A DNA stretch of 64,000 bases from Marinobacter koreensis. Lineage in GTDB: Bacteria; Pseudomonadota; Gammaproteobacteria; Pseudomonadales; Oleiphilaceae. A program made the position numbers and the translations under genes. The notes under the pieces are model-generated. The model was not told the DNA's origin. It did no database searches and worked only from the letters and a program-made list of their open reading frames with translations. Positions 17,482 through 27,811 of this stretch are shown here, in pieces (within the stretch, counting starts at the first letter, position 1; each line of letters opens with the position of its first letter). The stretch lies in assembly GCF_023156285.1 (NCBI RefSeq), contig NZ_JAKZAJ010000004.1:372001-436000 (forward strand), read 5' to 3'.

Positions 17482-18243
17482 TCAGCCCGGCTGATGGTCC
17501 TGCAGCCACTGTCGGACGTCGGCGGCGTGGCGGCGGCTGGCGGCCAGTCGCTGCGGACGGTCGCGCAGCACCACGACATTCTGGCCTTCCGGTGTGCGCT
17601 CCAATGCCCTGATGAAGCGGACACCGACCAGGGTGTTGCGGTGAATACGCAGCAGTTGTTCCGGGTAGCTGGCCTCCAGCTCCTTGAGGGTGTAATCCGA
17701 CACGGTCTCACCACCGGTGTGATGAATGGTGACGTATTTCTGATCGGCCTCGCAGAACCGGATGTCGTTCAGCTCGATCAATTCGGTTCCACGATGGGTG
17801 CGAACCGCCAGTTGCTCGCCCTTTGACGGCATGGTGCTGGTCAGCTTATGGCGCTGGACCCGGTTGACGCGTCCGGCCTTGGCCAGGGCCTCCGCCAGGG
17901 CTTCCTTGCGCACCGGTTTCAGCAGGTACGCCGTGGCCTGCACATCGAACGCCTGAATCGCATAGTGATCGTAGGCCGTGCAGAAGATAACCGCCGGCGG
18001 GTGTTCCAGGTTCTGCAGTCGAGCCGCCGCTTCCATGCCATCGAGCCCCGGCATCCGGATGTCCAGCAGCAGGATGTCGGGCTCCAGTTCGGCCACCTGC
18101 TTCAGGGTTGTGTCGCCGTCGGCGGCCTCGCCGCAGACGCGATAGCCGGGAAGGTCCTCCAGCAGGCGCCGGATCCGCTCCCGGGCCAGCGGTTCATCGT
18201 CCGCGATCAGAATGCTCAGCGTCGGGGTTGCTGTACCCGTCAT
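17482..18243 (-). CDS. algR: LytTR-type response regulator AlgR
   Basis: The 253-residue protein has an N-terminal receiver domain with the acidic pocket ADDE near residue 14-17, the phospho-acceptor aspartate in LLLDIRMPGLDG (about D61) and a conserved lysine in YLLKPVRK. The C-terminal domain (about 145-250) is a LytTR DNA-binding domain with RFCEADQKYVTIH and RIHRNTLV. In Pseudomonas AlgR controls alginate, twitching motility and virulence genes. Here it overlaps the algZ stop by four bases and is its evident partner. It lies upstream of hemC, as in Pseudomonas. Confidence 0.94.
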   Translation of the reverse strand: MTGTATPTLSILIADDEPLARERIRRLLEDLPGYRVCGEAADGDTTLKQVAELEPDILLLDIRMPGLDGMEAAARLQNLEHPPAVIFCTAYDHYAIQAFDVQATAYLLKPVRKEALAEALAKAGRVNRVQRHKLTSTMPSKGEQLAVRTHRGTELIELNDIRFCEADQKYVTIHHTGGETVSDYTLKELEASYPEQLLRIHRNTLVGVRFIRALERTPEGQNVVVLRDRPQRLAASRRHAADVRQWLQDHQPG

Positions 18244-19301
18244 GGCGTTTGTTCACCTCCCTTGTCGCCGATAGCGGATTGCTGGCTCACCGTCCTGCGA
18301 GGCAGTCGCAGCGTCACAGTATAGATCGACTCGTGCTGGCTGTGTTTGAGCACGGCCGGCTCGCCGAACAGTGCCTGCAGCCGGGACTGGATGTTGGCGA
18401 GGGCCACGCGATTGCCGCGATGACGTCGTTGATCGTGCTCCGGCGCCGGGTTCTGAACAATCAGGTACACAAACTCCTGTCGTCGGGAAACCTCGATCCG
18501 CACGGTGCCTCCCTCGGGCCGGGGCTGGATGCCGTGATAAATGGCGTTTTCAATCAGGGGCTGAAGGGTCAGCGGCGGAATCGCCTGCTGTTCGAGTCCC
18601 GGTGTAACTGCCCACTCCACCTTCAGCCGGTCGCCCAGGCGCAGAGCCTCTATGGCAAGGTAGCGATGGCACAGGGCCAGTTCACGGGCCAGGGGGATAA
18701 GCTGATCGGAGGTGCGCAGGCTGGCCCGGAACAGTTCCGACAGGTCCAGTACCGCTTCCTCCGCCTGCTCCGGTCGGGTCGCAATCAGGCTGGCGATGGT
18801 GTTCATGCTGTTGAACAGGAAATGAGGCTGGATGCGGGCCTGCAATGCCGCCAGCCGGGCGCCCATTTCCGCTTCCCGTTGTTGTTGCCACTGGTGCTGG
18901 AGGTAAAAATACCGCAGTACCATCAATACGATCAGAAGGGCGAGTAGCAGCTTTTTGGCAATGGTTTGCCAGGCAATGGCATCGGGTATCGGATTGAGCA
19001 CGCTGTTGGCAAACAGGCTGAAGGCAAACACGTCGGCGAGCACGATGGCCACGATCAGTACCGTCGCGCGGGGTGTGCCCATTCGGGCCAGTTTCGGCCG
19101 CAACAGGCAGATCAGGGCTGCGCTTGTCAGGGTCGTCCACTGGACAAACAGCGACAGCAATCCGAAATAGTTCCAGTCGATCCAGGCGGTTTCCGCCTGC
19201 ACGATGGCCATGACCAGGACCAGCAGCTCACTGGTCAGCAGCAACAGGAAAACCGCCCGCACCCGGCACAGGTCCGGGACGTAGAAGTCTTGGGTGGTCA
19301 C
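18240..19301 (-). CDS. algZ: AlgZ/FimS-type sensor histidine kinase
   Basis: The roughly 353-residue protein has four to five hydrophobic segments in its first 150 residues, then a His_kinase domain with the phospho-acceptor motif IQPHFLFNSMNTIASLIA and an ATPase N-box PLIENAIYHGIQPRPEGG. This atypical layout is that of AlgZ (FimS), partner of AlgR. The start is uncertain: GTG at 19301 places the conserved DFYVPDLCR at the N-terminus, while ATG at 19364 has no ribosome site and would overlap the divergent argH promoter. The gene overlaps algR by four bases. Confidence 0.9.
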   Translation of the reverse strand: MTTQDFYVPDLCRVRAVFLLLLTSELLVLVMAIVQAETAWIDWNYFGLLSLFVQWTTLTSAALICLLRPKLARMGTPRATVLIVAIVLADVFAFSLFANSVLNPIPDAIAWQTIAKKLLLALLIVLMVLRYFYLQHQWQQQREAEMGARLAALQARIQPHFLFNSMNTIASLIATRPEQAEEAVLDLSELFRASLRTSDQLIPLARELALCHRYLAIEALRLGDRLKVEWAVTPGLEQQAIPPLTLQPLIENAIYHGIQPRPEGGTVRIEVSRRQEFVYLIVQNPAPEHDQRRHRGNRVALANIQSRLQALFGEPAVLKHSQHESIYTVTLRLPRRTVSQQSAIGDKGGEQTP

Positions 19302-19345
19302 ACTTTTGTCCCCGTTCAGGGGTGTCTCCTTTGCGACGGTCAGAA

Positions 19346-19354
19346 TGGTATACT
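19346..19354 (+). promoter_or_regulatory. Extended -10 element upstream of argH
   Basis: TGGTATACT (19346-19354) matches an extended -10 (TGnTATAAT-like) about 65 bases upstream of argH. No good -35 is present, as is normal for extended -10 promoters. The core GTATAC is palindromic, so it may also serve the divergent algZ gene. Confidence 0.45.
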
Positions 19355-19418
19355 CCCGCGACATCAAATGTACCCGTTGCCCGAGATGATGCCGGGCTGT
19401 GAGCAGGAAAGATAGACC

Positions 19419-20828
19419 ATGACGGATCAGAAAAAGTCTGACCAGACCACATCCTCCGAAAAACCCTGGGGCGGGCGCTTCAGCGAGCCCACCGATGCCT
19501 TCGTCGAGCGATTTACCGCCTCTGTCGGGTTTGACCAGCGGCTGTATCACCATGACATCACCGGCTCCATCGCCCACGCCACCATGCTGGCGGAAGTTGG
19601 CGTGCTGACCACCGATGAGCGGGATCAGATCGTGGAGGGCCTGAAAGCGGTCAAGGCCGATATCGAGGCTGGCGCGTTCCAGTGGTCGGTCAGCCTTGAG
19701 GATGTCCACATGAACATCGAGGCCCGCCTGACCGACCGGATCGGCATCACCGGCAAGAAACTCCATACCGGACGCAGTCGCAACGACCAGGTTGCCACCG
19801 ATATCCGTCTGTATCTGCGGGACGAAATCGACGTCATCGCCGAAGAGTTGCGGCGCCTGCAGACGGGTCTGCTGGATCTGGCCGAGCGGGAAGCCGATAC
19901 CATCATGCCCGGTTTCACCCACCTGCAGACGGCCCAGCCGGTGACCTTCGGCCATCACTTGCTGGCCTGGTACGAAATGCTGGTCCGTGACGGTGAACGG
20001 CTCCAGGATTGTCGCAAGCGGGTCAACGTGATGCCCCTGGGTGCCGCGGCTCTCGCGGGCACTACCTATCCCATCGATCGTGCCATGACGGCCCGTCTGC
20101 TCGGTTTTGACCGGCCGACCGAGAACAGCCTCGATTCGGTGAGCGACCGGGATTTTGCCATCGAGTTCTGCAGCTTCGCAGCCCTGCTGATGACCCACCT
20201 GTCCCGTTTCAGCGAGGAACTGGTGCTCTGGACCTCCGCCCAGTTCGACTTCATCGATCTGCCGGACCGGTTCTGCACCGGGTCATCCATCATGCCGCAG
20301 AAGAAAAATCCGGATGTGCCCGAGCTGGTGCGCGGCAAGACCGGCCGGGTGAACGGCCACCTGATCAGCCTGCTGACCCTGATGAAAAGCCAGCCGCTGG
20401 CGTACAACAAGGACAACCAGGAGGACAAGGAGCCGCTGTTCGATACCGTGGATACCATCAAGGGTTGTCTCAAGGCCTACGCCGACATGATCCCGGCGAT
20501 TCGCGCCAAGGCGGATAACATGCGGGTGGCGGCCAAGCGCGGCTTCTCGACGGCTACCGATCTGGCCGACTACCTGGTCAAGAAGGGTGTGCCTTTCCGG
20601 GATGCCCACGAGATCGTCGGAAAGTCCGTGGCCTTCGGGGTTGCCGAAGGCCGGGATCTGTCCGACATGACGCTGGAGGAACTCCGTCAGTTCTCCGACG
20701 TGATCGGTGAGGATGTCTTCGATGTCCTGACGCTCGAGGGATCCGTGCAGGCTCGCGATCACCTCGGCGGCACGGCTCCCGACCAGGTCCGGGCAGCGGT
20801 TGCCCGGGCCCGCGCCCAGCTCGGCTGA
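19419..20828 (+). CDS. argH: Argininosuccinate lyase
   Basis: ArgH splits argininosuccinate into arginine and fumarate, the last step of arginine synthesis. The 469-residue protein carries the fumarase/aspartase superfamily signature [12 protein letters not shown] (catalytic serine loop, about residues 287-298). Other motifs are [33 protein letters not shown] and the [17 protein letters not shown] histidine region. Length is normal. It is divergent from algZ and convergent with the GGDEF/EAL gene, with 23 bases between stops. Confidence 0.97.
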   Translation: MTDQKKSDQTTSSEKPWGGRFSEPTDAFVERFTASVGFDQRLYHHDITGSIAHATMLAEVGVLTTDERDQIVEGLKAVKADIEAGAFQWSVSLEDVHMNIEARLTDRIGITGKKLHTGRSRNDQVATDIRLYLRDEIDVIAEELRRLQTGLLDLAEREADTIMPGFTHLQTAQPVTFGHHLLAWYEMLVRDGERLQDCRKRVNVMPLGAAALAGTTYPIDRAMTARLLGFDRPTENSLDSVSDRDFAIEFCSFAALLMTHLSRFSEELVLWTSAQFDFIDLPDRFCTGSSIMPQKKNPDVPELVRGKTGRVNGHLISLLTLMKSQPLAYNKDNQEDKEPLFDTVDTIKGCLKAYADMIPAIRAKADNMRVAAKRGFSTATDLADYLVKKGVPFRDAHEIVGKSVAFGVAEGRDLSDMTLEELRQFSDVIGEDVFDVLTLEGSVQARDHLGGTAPDQVRAAVARARAQLG

Positions 20829-20851
20829 GCGATGGACGCCGGGCGTCTCGG

Positions 20852-23386
20852 CTAGCCGCCGATGCGCCCGGTGGTGAGATCAACGGCGGCGGGGGTGAGG
20901 GCATCCAGCGGCTGTGGCCGGGACAGGCGGAACCCCTGGCCGAAATGAATGCCGAGCGTTCGTGCCTTGCGTAACGCGTCGTCGTTCTCAATGAAGGTGG
21001 CAACGGTATCCTTGCCCGCTGCTTCGGCAATCCGGTGCAAGGCCTCCACCATAACCTGCTGGACCGGGTCGTCCTCCAGGTGGTCCATCATCTGACGGTC
21101 GAGCTTGATGATGTCCACCGGCAATCGGGCGGCAAGCCGATAGCTCTCGACCGACGCCCCGGCGCCATCCAGCGCAACCCGGCACCCGACCCGGTGCAAG
21201 GCATCGCACAGTACGGAAACATCATCCGGGTACTGGGTGGCATGGGCCTCCCGGATCTCCACGCAGAAACACTCCGGTGCAAAGGGAGACCGGGCCAGTT
21301 CCGCTTCCATGAAATCCGCGAACGAGTCGTCCAGCACGCTCGCCAGCGACAGGTTGAATCCGCAGTATTTCAGTCGTGGTTCCAGCAGACGGTGGCCGTT
21401 CAGCCACTGAAGGGTCTGCCGTATTACCTGTCGATCCAGTCGTTTGGCAAGGTCGAAACGTTCCGCCACCGGCAGAAATTCATCCGGGTGCAGGACGGGG
21501 GCGTTGTCATCGCCGCCGGGAACCCGGCAGAGGATCTCGATGTGGTCGCCCCAGGTAGCACTGGCGACCGGCTTGAGCGTCTGGTATTCGAGCACCAACT
21601 CTCCCTGGGCAAGGGCCTGGCGAATCTGCTCCAGGCGCTGGGTCGTCACGGTGTCGTCCAGTGCTTCGGTCAGGGCGTTCGCTGCATGGATCCGATTGCG
21701 TCCGGAAGTTTTCGCTGTGTGGCAGAGGTCCGCCGCCTGGCTGAGCAGTTCCTCCGGGTCGCGGGGCTTGTCGCCCTCCATGATCAACAGCCCGCCACTG
21801 GCGGTGGTGCTGAGTTTCTGTCCCTGCCAGTCGAAGACAAAATTCCGGATCAGTTCGAGGATGCTCTGGGCAATGTCCCGCGCCTTGGCTTCGGGGCAGT
21901 TTTCGATCAGTAGTGCAAAGGTGTCTCCCGACAGCCGGGCCAGCGCGTCGCGCTGGCGCACCCGGACGCCGAGGTTGCCTGCCAGTTCACGCAGATAGCG
22001 GTCACAGGTGCCGCTGCCGGCTATGTCGTTGAAACGCTCGAAGTCGTCCAGGTCCAGATAGAGCAGGCTGTCACAGGATTCACGGTGAGTCTTCTGTTCC
22101 AGGGTCCTCAGCAGCCGGGCGATGAATTCCCGGCGATTCATCAGGCCGGTGACCGGGTCATGCCGGGTGTGGTACTCGCTGCTACCGGCATGCTGGACCT
22201 GGTTGTCGATGTTCCGCCCGACCTGGACCGCCCCGAGTGTTTCCCCGTGACTGTTGGTAATCCGCTGGTAATGGAATTCGTGGACCGGTAAGTCCCGGTT
22301 CTGCTGCGCAAGGGGCATTTCCACCACAAAGCCGCCTCGATCGAAAGCGCGTTGCCACAGGCGTTCGATCAGCCGGCGTTCATTGGGGAAGTCCTCCAGA
22401 AGCTCCAGCAGGTTGTCGCCGGGGGTCGGGGTCTGCCCGAACACGCTGGCAAACTGGCTGGCGTAGGGATAATTGCAGTGCAGCAGTGTCAACCGTGTAT
22501 CCACCGCCGCCACCAGATCGGGCGTGGCTTCACCGGTAGCCGCGAGCAACTGCGTTGCCCGTTCCAGTGCCTGTTCCTGCTCCATGGCGGCCGTCTGGTT
22601 GATCAGTGTACCCACCAGACGCTGAATACGGCCCCCCTGTTTGATGGGGCGGCCAGTCAGTGTCATGCGCTTGAGGGTCTGGCGCGCGGTGAGTATGTTC
22701 AGGTCGAGATGGAAGGGTTGACCGGTCCGTACGCACCGTCGGAACAGTGCCCGCACCCGGGCCTGCCCGGTCTGGCAGTAGAACAGCGCCTGTTCCGGCG
22801 TAATCCGCGTGCTGGTTCGCAGGGCCAGCTGCTGGTACATGCCGTCGGTCCAGAACATCTCGTTGCTGGCGATGTCGAGTTCCCAGAGACCAAACTCGGC
22901 CAGGCTTTCGGCGGATTTGATCAGGCCCGGGTCCATGCCTGAAATGTCACGAGGCGTTATGGTGGCGCTGGCGGCCTGGTCAGAATCCCGGCTCGCTTGC
23001 CTGAGGCTGAGTTCGGCGGTAAAGAAGAATCCTTCCTTGTGCCGGAACGTCAGCAGCACCCGCTGACCGTCTTCGATCAGGTGTCGATTGGCTGTGGCGA
23101 AAGGATCATCCTGTCGTGAAGCCAGAATCCGCTGGACCGGCTGCCCTTCGAGTTCGCCGGATTCGTAGCCGAGCACCGCCTCGCAGCTCGCCGCGGCCTG
23201 CATGACGGTGCTCTCGTCGTCAATACGCAGCAGAACGCTCCGTTCCTCCAGGTGCTGCTGGTCTGAGCGGTAACGTCGAATCAGGAACTCTCTCACGTCG
23301 GGTATGCCTCGAATTGCCAGCGGTGCACGGTTTGGACCGATGCCGCTTTTATTTTTTTGTCGGTTTTGCCACGATTCGATCATCAT
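20852..23386 (-). CDS. PAS/GGDEF/EAL protein with degenerate catalytic motifs
   Basis: The roughly 844-residue protein has two PAS-like sensory regions in the first 330 residues, a GGDEF domain (about 430-590) and an EAL domain (about 610-835). The GGDEF signature reads SGDTF and the EAL signature reads EILCRV. The family's DDFG motif is changed to DGAGAS, so one metal-binding aspartate is lost. Other EAL residues remain (FNLS, EIRE, IKLD, FIEN, GQGFRLSRP). It may therefore bind cyclic-di-GMP as a receptor rather than make or break it. The start is unclear: ATG at 23386, ATG at 23413 or a GTG further in are all possible. It is divergent from cyaA. Confidence 0.85.
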   Translation of the reverse strand: MMIESWQNRQKNKSGIGPNRAPLAIRGIPDVREFLIRRYRSDQQHLEERSVLLRIDDESTVMQAAASCEAVLGYESGELEGQPVQRILASRQDDPFATANRHLIEDGQRVLLTFRHKEGFFFTAELSLRQASRDSDQAASATITPRDISGMDPGLIKSAESLAEFGLWELDIASNEMFWTDGMYQQLALRTSTRITPEQALFYCQTGQARVRALFRRCVRTGQPFHLDLNILTARQTLKRMTLTGRPIKQGGRIQRLVGTLINQTAAMEQEQALERATQLLAATGEATPDLVAAVDTRLTLLHCNYPYASQFASVFGQTPTPGDNLLELLEDFPNERRLIERLWQRAFDRGGFVVEMPLAQQNRDLPVHEFHYQRITNSHGETLGAVQVGRNIDNQVQHAGSSEYHTRHDPVTGLMNRREFIARLLRTLEQKTHRESCDSLLYLDLDDFERFNDIAGSGTCDRYLRELAGNLGVRVRQRDALARLSGDTFALLIENCPEAKARDIAQSILELIRNFVFDWQGQKLSTTASGGLLIMEGDKPRDPEELLSQAADLCHTAKTSGRNRIHAANALTEALDDTVTTQRLEQIRQALAQGELVLEYQTLKPVASATWGDHIEILCRVPGGDDNAPVLHPDEFLPVAERFDLAKRLDRQVIRQTLQWLNGHRLLEPRLKYCGFNLSLASVLDDSFADFMEAELARSPFAPECFCVEIREAHATQYPDDVSVLCDALHRVGCRVALDGAGASVESYRLAARLPVDIIKLDRQMMDHLEDDPVQQVMVEALHRIAEAAGKDTVATFIENDDALRKARTLGIHFGQGFRLSRPQPLDALTPAAVDLTTGRIGG

Positions 23387-23395
23387 ACTGATACT
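23366..23395 (+). promoter_or_regulatory. Candidate cyaA promoter
   Basis: TTGCCA (23366-23371) and GATACT (23390-23395) are separated by 18 bases, about 35 bases before the cyaA start and next to an AT-rich run. The match is moderate. The element would overlap the 5' end of the divergent GGDEF/EAL gene. Confidence 0.35.
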
Positions 23396-23428
23396 GTCGC
23401 GGAAAAGAACCATTGTGCCGGAGTCGCC

Positions 23429-26281
23429 TTGAATCGCCTCACCCCCGCTATTGCCCTGGATTTCGAAGAGGGCATTGATCGCAAGACCCTGCGTCGACTC
23501 CGCGACCGGTTTCTGCATGTCAATCAGCAGCGCTGGGAACGCGCCCGTTCAGCGTTGACCTACCGCCAGCAAAGTGTGATCGAGATCCTGCCGCTGGCCT
23601 TCCACCTGAACCATCCGGCCCTGCCCGGCTACCAGGATGGCGATTGCCCCTTCGGTCTGAGCCACTATCAGCCGACCCCGGAGACCCTGAATACTGCCCG
23701 GCGTCTGGCCCGGACCTTTACCCTGCGGGACCAGGGCAAGCGACAGTCCGATCTCCAGGCCATCTTCCTGATGGGAAGTCCCGGTACTCTGGGGCATTCC
23801 GTGGCGAGCGACCTGGATGTGTGGCTTTGCCATCGCCCCGATCTCCCGGAACGGGGCCTTCGCTGCCTGGAACGAAAGGCGGAGCGCCTGTCTGCCTGGG
23901 CCGCCGAACTGGGTGTCGAGCTGCACGTGTTTGTCTTCAGTGCCGAAGACTGGCGCTCCGGTCGGCAAAGGGTGGAGGTGACCGGCGAGAACTGCGGCAG
24001 TGCCCAGCACTACCTGCTCCTGGACGAGTTCTATCGCACCAGTATCCATCTTGGCGGGTGTTACCCGATGTGGTGGCTGGTCCCGGCAAAGGAGGAAGCG
24101 CGTTACGACGAGTGCATGCGCTACCTGGTGGACTGTCGCTTCGTTAAAGGGAGCGAGTACATTGATTTCGGGCCGGTGCCTTCCATTCCCGAGGAGGAGT
24201 TCCTCGGGGCCGGTGTCTGGCAGTTGTACAAGGGCATTGATGCGCCCTGGAAGGCAATCCTGAAGCTGCTGTTGATTGAGTGTTATGCCCAGACCCCTCA
24301 ATGGCCTCTGCTGTCTCTGGAACTGAAGCAGGCGATTTTCGACGGCCGGGTGGATGCCGACGAACTGGATCCCTACGTCATGCTCTACCGTCGGTTATCG
24401 GGCTGGCTGAATGAGGCTGGCGCAGAAAGCCGTCTGGACCTGGTTCGCCGCAGTCTCTATCTCAAGGCGGGCCTGCCGCTCAGTCGCGCCGCCCAGGACG
24501 GAGATCGCTGGCGGGTCCGTTTGCTGTCGGGGCTGGTGGAGCAGTGGGGATGGACCGAATCCGAGTTAAAGCAACTGGATGACCGTCAGCGCTGGCGGGC
24601 TGAAGAGGTTGCCATCCTGCGCCGAACGGTGGTCTCCGAGCTGACCCACAGTTACCGCCTGCTGTCCCGGATGGCCCGGGAGCATGGATCCCGCGCGGCG
24701 ATCAGTGAGGGTGATCTGAATCTTCTGGGGCGCAAGCTTTACGCGGCCTTCCAGCGGAAAGCCGGCAAGGTCGAACTGGTCAACCCGGGGCTGGCGCCGT
24801 CGCTGGCGGAAGAAAATCTGTCGTTTCACCATCAGTCCGAGCAGGGGTCTGCGGGTAACGGCTGGCTCCTTTTCCGTGATCTCGAAGACCCGGCGGATGC
24901 CTTCTGGAAGCCGGTCATCCGCCGTTCTGGCAACCTCAGCGAACTGATGGTGTGGTGTTATTGCAACGGTCTCCTGACCCGTTCGACCCGGCTCAACGTG
25001 CGGGCGGGCCCCGGTATTGCGTCGGTTCATGAGTTGCGAGAGATACTGGATGCGCTGACGACCTTTCTGCCGCTTCCGATTGAACCGGCGGATCGTTCAG
25101 CGTTGTCCCGGGGTGTCTGCCCCCTGCGTCACCTGTTGATCGTCAATGTGGGTGTGGATCCCCAGGCCCACCTGACCGAAAAGGGACTCCACAAGCTCAG
25201 TGCCCGGCACGATTCGCTGGGATTCAGTGGGGGACGGGAGAATCTGGTCATTACCATCGACCAGGTTTCGTTCAACAGTTGGCACGAAGTCAGTCTCCAG
25301 CATTACGCCGCTGGTGACACCCTGGTCCAGTGCCTCAAGAACGTGCTTGCGGCGAGTGCCCTGAACCCCGGGGCCCTGCCCGAGATTCAGGTGCACAGCC
25401 ATAGCCGGGGGCACGGTACCGCCATCGCCCGTCGGGTACGAGAGCTCTTTGACGATGTCCTCGGGCGTTTCTTTGCCGGCGGCGCCGGGCCGCATCCCCT
25501 GCGGTACGTTATCGAAATGGATCGTCGTTATTTTCTGCTCCAGTTCAGTGGGAAGGAGCCGGGATTCCAGGCCTTCGACAACAAGTCGGCCCTTCTGGAG
25601 GCGCTTGCGGCGCCGCAGGACAGCTATCTGCCCATTGTGTTTGACAGGCACGCCCTGGTCGAGGATCCACTTCTGCGGGCGGCCTGTGAGGCCAGCGAGC
25701 CGGACACCATTCAGGTGTTCTACCGCCTGGCAGGTACCCGGGCTGATCTGTGGGTCCTGGACGAGCGGGGGTCGCTGACCCAGACGACACAGCCCGTCCA
25801 GAGTCGGCGCTATCTTCTGCTGCCGATGATGCGCTTTCTCGATAATCTGGTGGAGCGTCGTATGTTGCGCCATCCCGATGCGCCAGTGGCGCTGGCCTCG
25901 GTTCGGGCCTATGAGCTGGTCAATCGCGATGGTCGATGGCTTGCCGAGCCCCGGCCCCATCGGGATGCGGGTCTGCCCCTGCCCGGGTTCGAAGTCCAGG
26001 CCGTTGGCGTACTTGAAGGGGATGAGCGTCTGAACTTCGACATTTTCTGCGGCGATCAGGAATTCACCGTCGAAGAATACGGTGACCGGCTGGTTCCGGC
26101 AGTGGCGCACTACATCCGGTCCCAACGGAGAAGCGACGAGCCCTATCCGATCTACCTCACCGACCTCCATCTGCCTCACGACCTGGATCCCCAGGTTTAC
26201 CAGCAGGATATCCAGACCAGTCAGTATCTGGCCTATCGAAGAAGTCTCGAAGAGGCGCTGAATCGCCATCTGGCGACCTGA
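23429..26281 (+). CDS. cyaA: Class I adenylate cyclase
   Basis: The roughly 950-residue protein is a class I (enterobacterial-type) adenylate cyclase making cAMP from ATP, acting with a CRP/Vfr-type regulator. The N-terminal catalytic domain shows the nucleotidyltransferase motif MGSPGTLGHSVASDLDVW (about residues 115-132) and the downstream GGCYPMWWLVP. The C-terminal half is the regulatory region typical of the class. No ATG fits; TTG at 23429 (LNRLTPAIAL) with GGAG just upstream is the best start, and length then matches Pseudomonas CyaA. Position downstream of argH is as in Pseudomonas. Confidence 0.95.
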   Translation: MNRLTPAIALDFEEGIDRKTLRRLRDRFLHVNQQRWERARSALTYRQQSVIEILPLAFHLNHPALPGYQDGDCPFGLSHYQPTPETLNTARRLARTFTLRDQGKRQSDLQAIFLMGSPGTLGHSVASDLDVWLCHRPDLPERGLRCLERKAERLSAWAAELGVELHVFVFSAEDWRSGRQRVEVTGENCGSAQHYLLLDEFYRTSIHLGGCYPMWWLVPAKEEARYDECMRYLVDCRFVKGSEYIDFGPVPSIPEEEFLGAGVWQLYKGIDAPWKAILKLLLIECYAQTPQWPLLSLELKQAIFDGRVDADELDPYVMLYRRLSGWLNEAGAESRLDLVRRSLYLKAGLPLSRAAQDGDRWRVRLLSGLVEQWGWTESELKQLDDRQRWRAEEVAILRRTVVSELTHSYRLLSRMAREHGSRAAISEGDLNLLGRKLYAAFQRKAGKVELVNPGLAPSLAEENLSFHHQSEQGSAGNGWLLFRDLEDPADAFWKPVIRRSGNLSELMVWCYCNGLLTRSTRLNVRAGPGIASVHELREILDALTTFLPLPIEPADRSALSRGVCPLRHLLIVNVGVDPQAHLTEKGLHKLSARHDSLGFSGGRENLVITIDQVSFNSWHEVSLQHYAAGDTLVQCLKNVLAASALNPGALPEIQVHSHSRGHGTAIARRVRELFDDVLGRFFAGGAGPHPLRYVIEMDRRYFLLQFSGKEPGFQAFDNKSALLEALAAPQDSYLPIVFDRHALVEDPLLRAACEASEPDTIQVFYRLAGTRADLWVLDERGSLTQTTQPVQSRRYLLLPMMRFLDNLVERRMLRHPDAPVALASVRAYELVNRDGRWLAEPRPHRDAGLPLPGFEVQAVGVLEGDERLNFDIFCGDQEFTVEEYGDRLVPAVAHYIRSQRRSDEPYPIYLTDLHLPHDLDPQVYQQDIQTSQYLAYRRSLEEALNRHLAT

Positions 26282-26350
26282 CGGCTCCATCTCGCCCGTG
26301 AGTGCCGGTCTCAGGTATACTGCCGCCAAAGACACTTGCGAGGGGCACTC

Positions 26351-26515
26351 ATGCGTGTTCGGGGAATTGCGATCTTTGCTCTGCTGTTGCCGTTGCTGAT
26401 CTCTGGCTGTGGCCAGAAAGGTCCGCTCTACCGGGAGCAGGGCCTGTCGAAAGACGCCCTGCAGGCGGTCGGCGCCGACCAGTCGAAGGCCGACCAGAAG
26501 CAGGACACGGAATAG
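26351..26515 (+). CDS. lptM: LptM-like small lipoprotein
   Basis: The 54-residue product has a short signal peptide with the lipobox LISGC and mature N-terminus CGQKGPLY, the hallmark of LptM (YifL). In E. coli LptM helps LptD mature and the LPS translocon assemble at the outer membrane. GCGAGGGG lies just upstream of the ATG at 26351, and a TATACT -10-like element is at 26316-26321. It ends 31 bases before lysA, the usual genomic position of this gene. Confidence 0.9.
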   Translation: MRVRGIAIFALLLPLLISGCGQKGPLYREQGLSKDALQAVGADQSKADQKQDTE

Positions 26516-26546
26516 CTCGCACCTTCGCCAACGAATCAGGAAATCC

Positions 26547-27797
26547 ATGGATCATTTCAATTACCGAAACGGTGAACTCTACGCCGAAGAGGTCCCGGTC
26601 AGTCGCATTGCCGAGCAGTTCGGTACGCCGGCGTACGTCTATTCCCGCGCCACGCTTGAGCGCCATTACCGTGCGTATGATGAAGCGCTCAGTGGGCGTC
26701 CCCATCTGGTTTGTTATGCGGTCAAGGCCAACAGTAATCTGGCGGTCCTGAACGTGCTTGCCCGTTTGGGTGCGGGGTTCGACATCGTATCGGCGGGTGA
26801 GCTGGAGCGGGTTCTCCGGGCTGGCGGCGATCCCGGCAAGGTGGTGTTTTCCGGCGTTGGTAAACAGGAGTGGGAAATGCGGCGCGCACTCGAAGTCGGC
26901 GTGCGATGTTTCAACGTGGAGTCCGACACCGAGCTGGATCGCCTGAATCGGGTGGCCGGCGACCTGGGGGTCAAGGCGCCGATTTCCCTGAGGGTCAATC
27001 CGGATGTGGACGCCGGCACGCACCCCTACATCTCCACCGGCCTGAAAGAAAACAAGTTCGGCATCGACATTGCCGAGGCGCCTGCGGTCTACGCCCGGGC
27101 GGCCGGTATGGCCAATCTGGAAATCCACGGCGTTGATTGCCACATCGGTTCGCAACTGACCTCGGTCTCGCCCTTCCTGGACGCCCTGGATCGGGTTCTG
27201 GTCCTGATTGACAGTCTGGCTGAGCAGGGCATCGAGATCCGGCATCTGGATATGGGCGGCGGACTGGGGGTCACCTATGACCAGGAACAGCCACCCCAGC
27301 CTTCAGAGTATGTGAAAGCCCTGGCCGAGCGGTTGGGCGATCGGTCGCTTGAGCTGGTTCTGGAGCCGGGGCGGTCTATTGCCGCCAACGCCGGTATCCT
27401 CGTGACCCGGGTGGAGTTCCTGAAATGCACGGAACATCACAACTTCGCCATCATTGATGCCGCCATGAATGACCTGATCCGGCCAGCGTTATACAGTGCC
27501 TGGCAGTCGATCATTCCGGTGCAGCCGCGGCAGGACGTCGAAGAAAAACGCTGGGATCTGGTCGGGCCGGTCTGCGAAACCGGTGATTTCCTGGGCAAGA
27601 ACCGCGAGCTCCGGCTTCAGGCGGGCGACCTGCTGGCGGTGAGATCCGCCGGTGCCTACGGCTTTGTCATGAGCTCCAATTACAACACCCGAAACCGTCC
27701 GCCTGAACTGATGGTGGACGGCGACCAGGTGCACGTGGTCCGGCGCCGCGAGACGCTTGAGGACCAGTTGGCGCCCGAATGTTCGCTGCCAGAATGA
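26547..27797 (+). CDS. lysA: Diaminopimelate decarboxylase
   Basis: LysA decarboxylates meso-diaminopimelate to lysine using pyridoxal phosphate. The 416-residue protein has YAVKANSN with the PLP lysine at about residue 60, the glycine-rich phosphate site in [22 protein letters not shown], and the C-terminal [16 protein letters not shown], whose cysteine lies at the dimer active site. The ATG at 26547 (MDHFNYRN) follows ATCAGGAAA; longer in-frame readings run into lptM. It is followed at once by dapF, which makes its substrate. Confidence 0.97.
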   Translation: MDHFNYRNGELYAEEVPVSRIAEQFGTPAYVYSRATLERHYRAYDEALSGRPHLVCYAVKANSNLAVLNVLARLGAGFDIVSAGELERVLRAGGDPGKVVFSGVGKQEWEMRRALEVGVRCFNVESDTELDRLNRVAGDLGVKAPISLRVNPDVDAGTHPYISTGLKENKFGIDIAEAPAVYARAAGMANLEIHGVDCHIGSQLTSVSPFLDALDRVLVLIDSLAEQGIEIRHLDMGGGLGVTYDQEQPPQPSEYVKALAERLGDRSLELVLEPGRSIAANAGILVTRVEFLKCTEHHNFAIIDAAMNDLIRPALYSAWQSIIPVQPRQDVEEKRWDLVGPVCETGDFLGKNRELRLQAGDLLAVRSAGAYGFVMSSNYNTRNRPPELMVDGDQVHVVRRRETLEDQLAPECSLPE

Positions 27798-27811
27798 CGG
27801 AGGATCGGGAG

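Noticed and set aside
19302..19364. Longer AlgZ start at ATG 19364 (MSREYTIL)
   Set aside because: There is no ribosome site before it, and the extra codons overlap the extended -10 of the divergent argH promoter.
25097..26548. A 483-codon frame antisense to cyaA, lptM and the lysA start
   Set aside because: It crosses three supported genes and has no recognisable domain.
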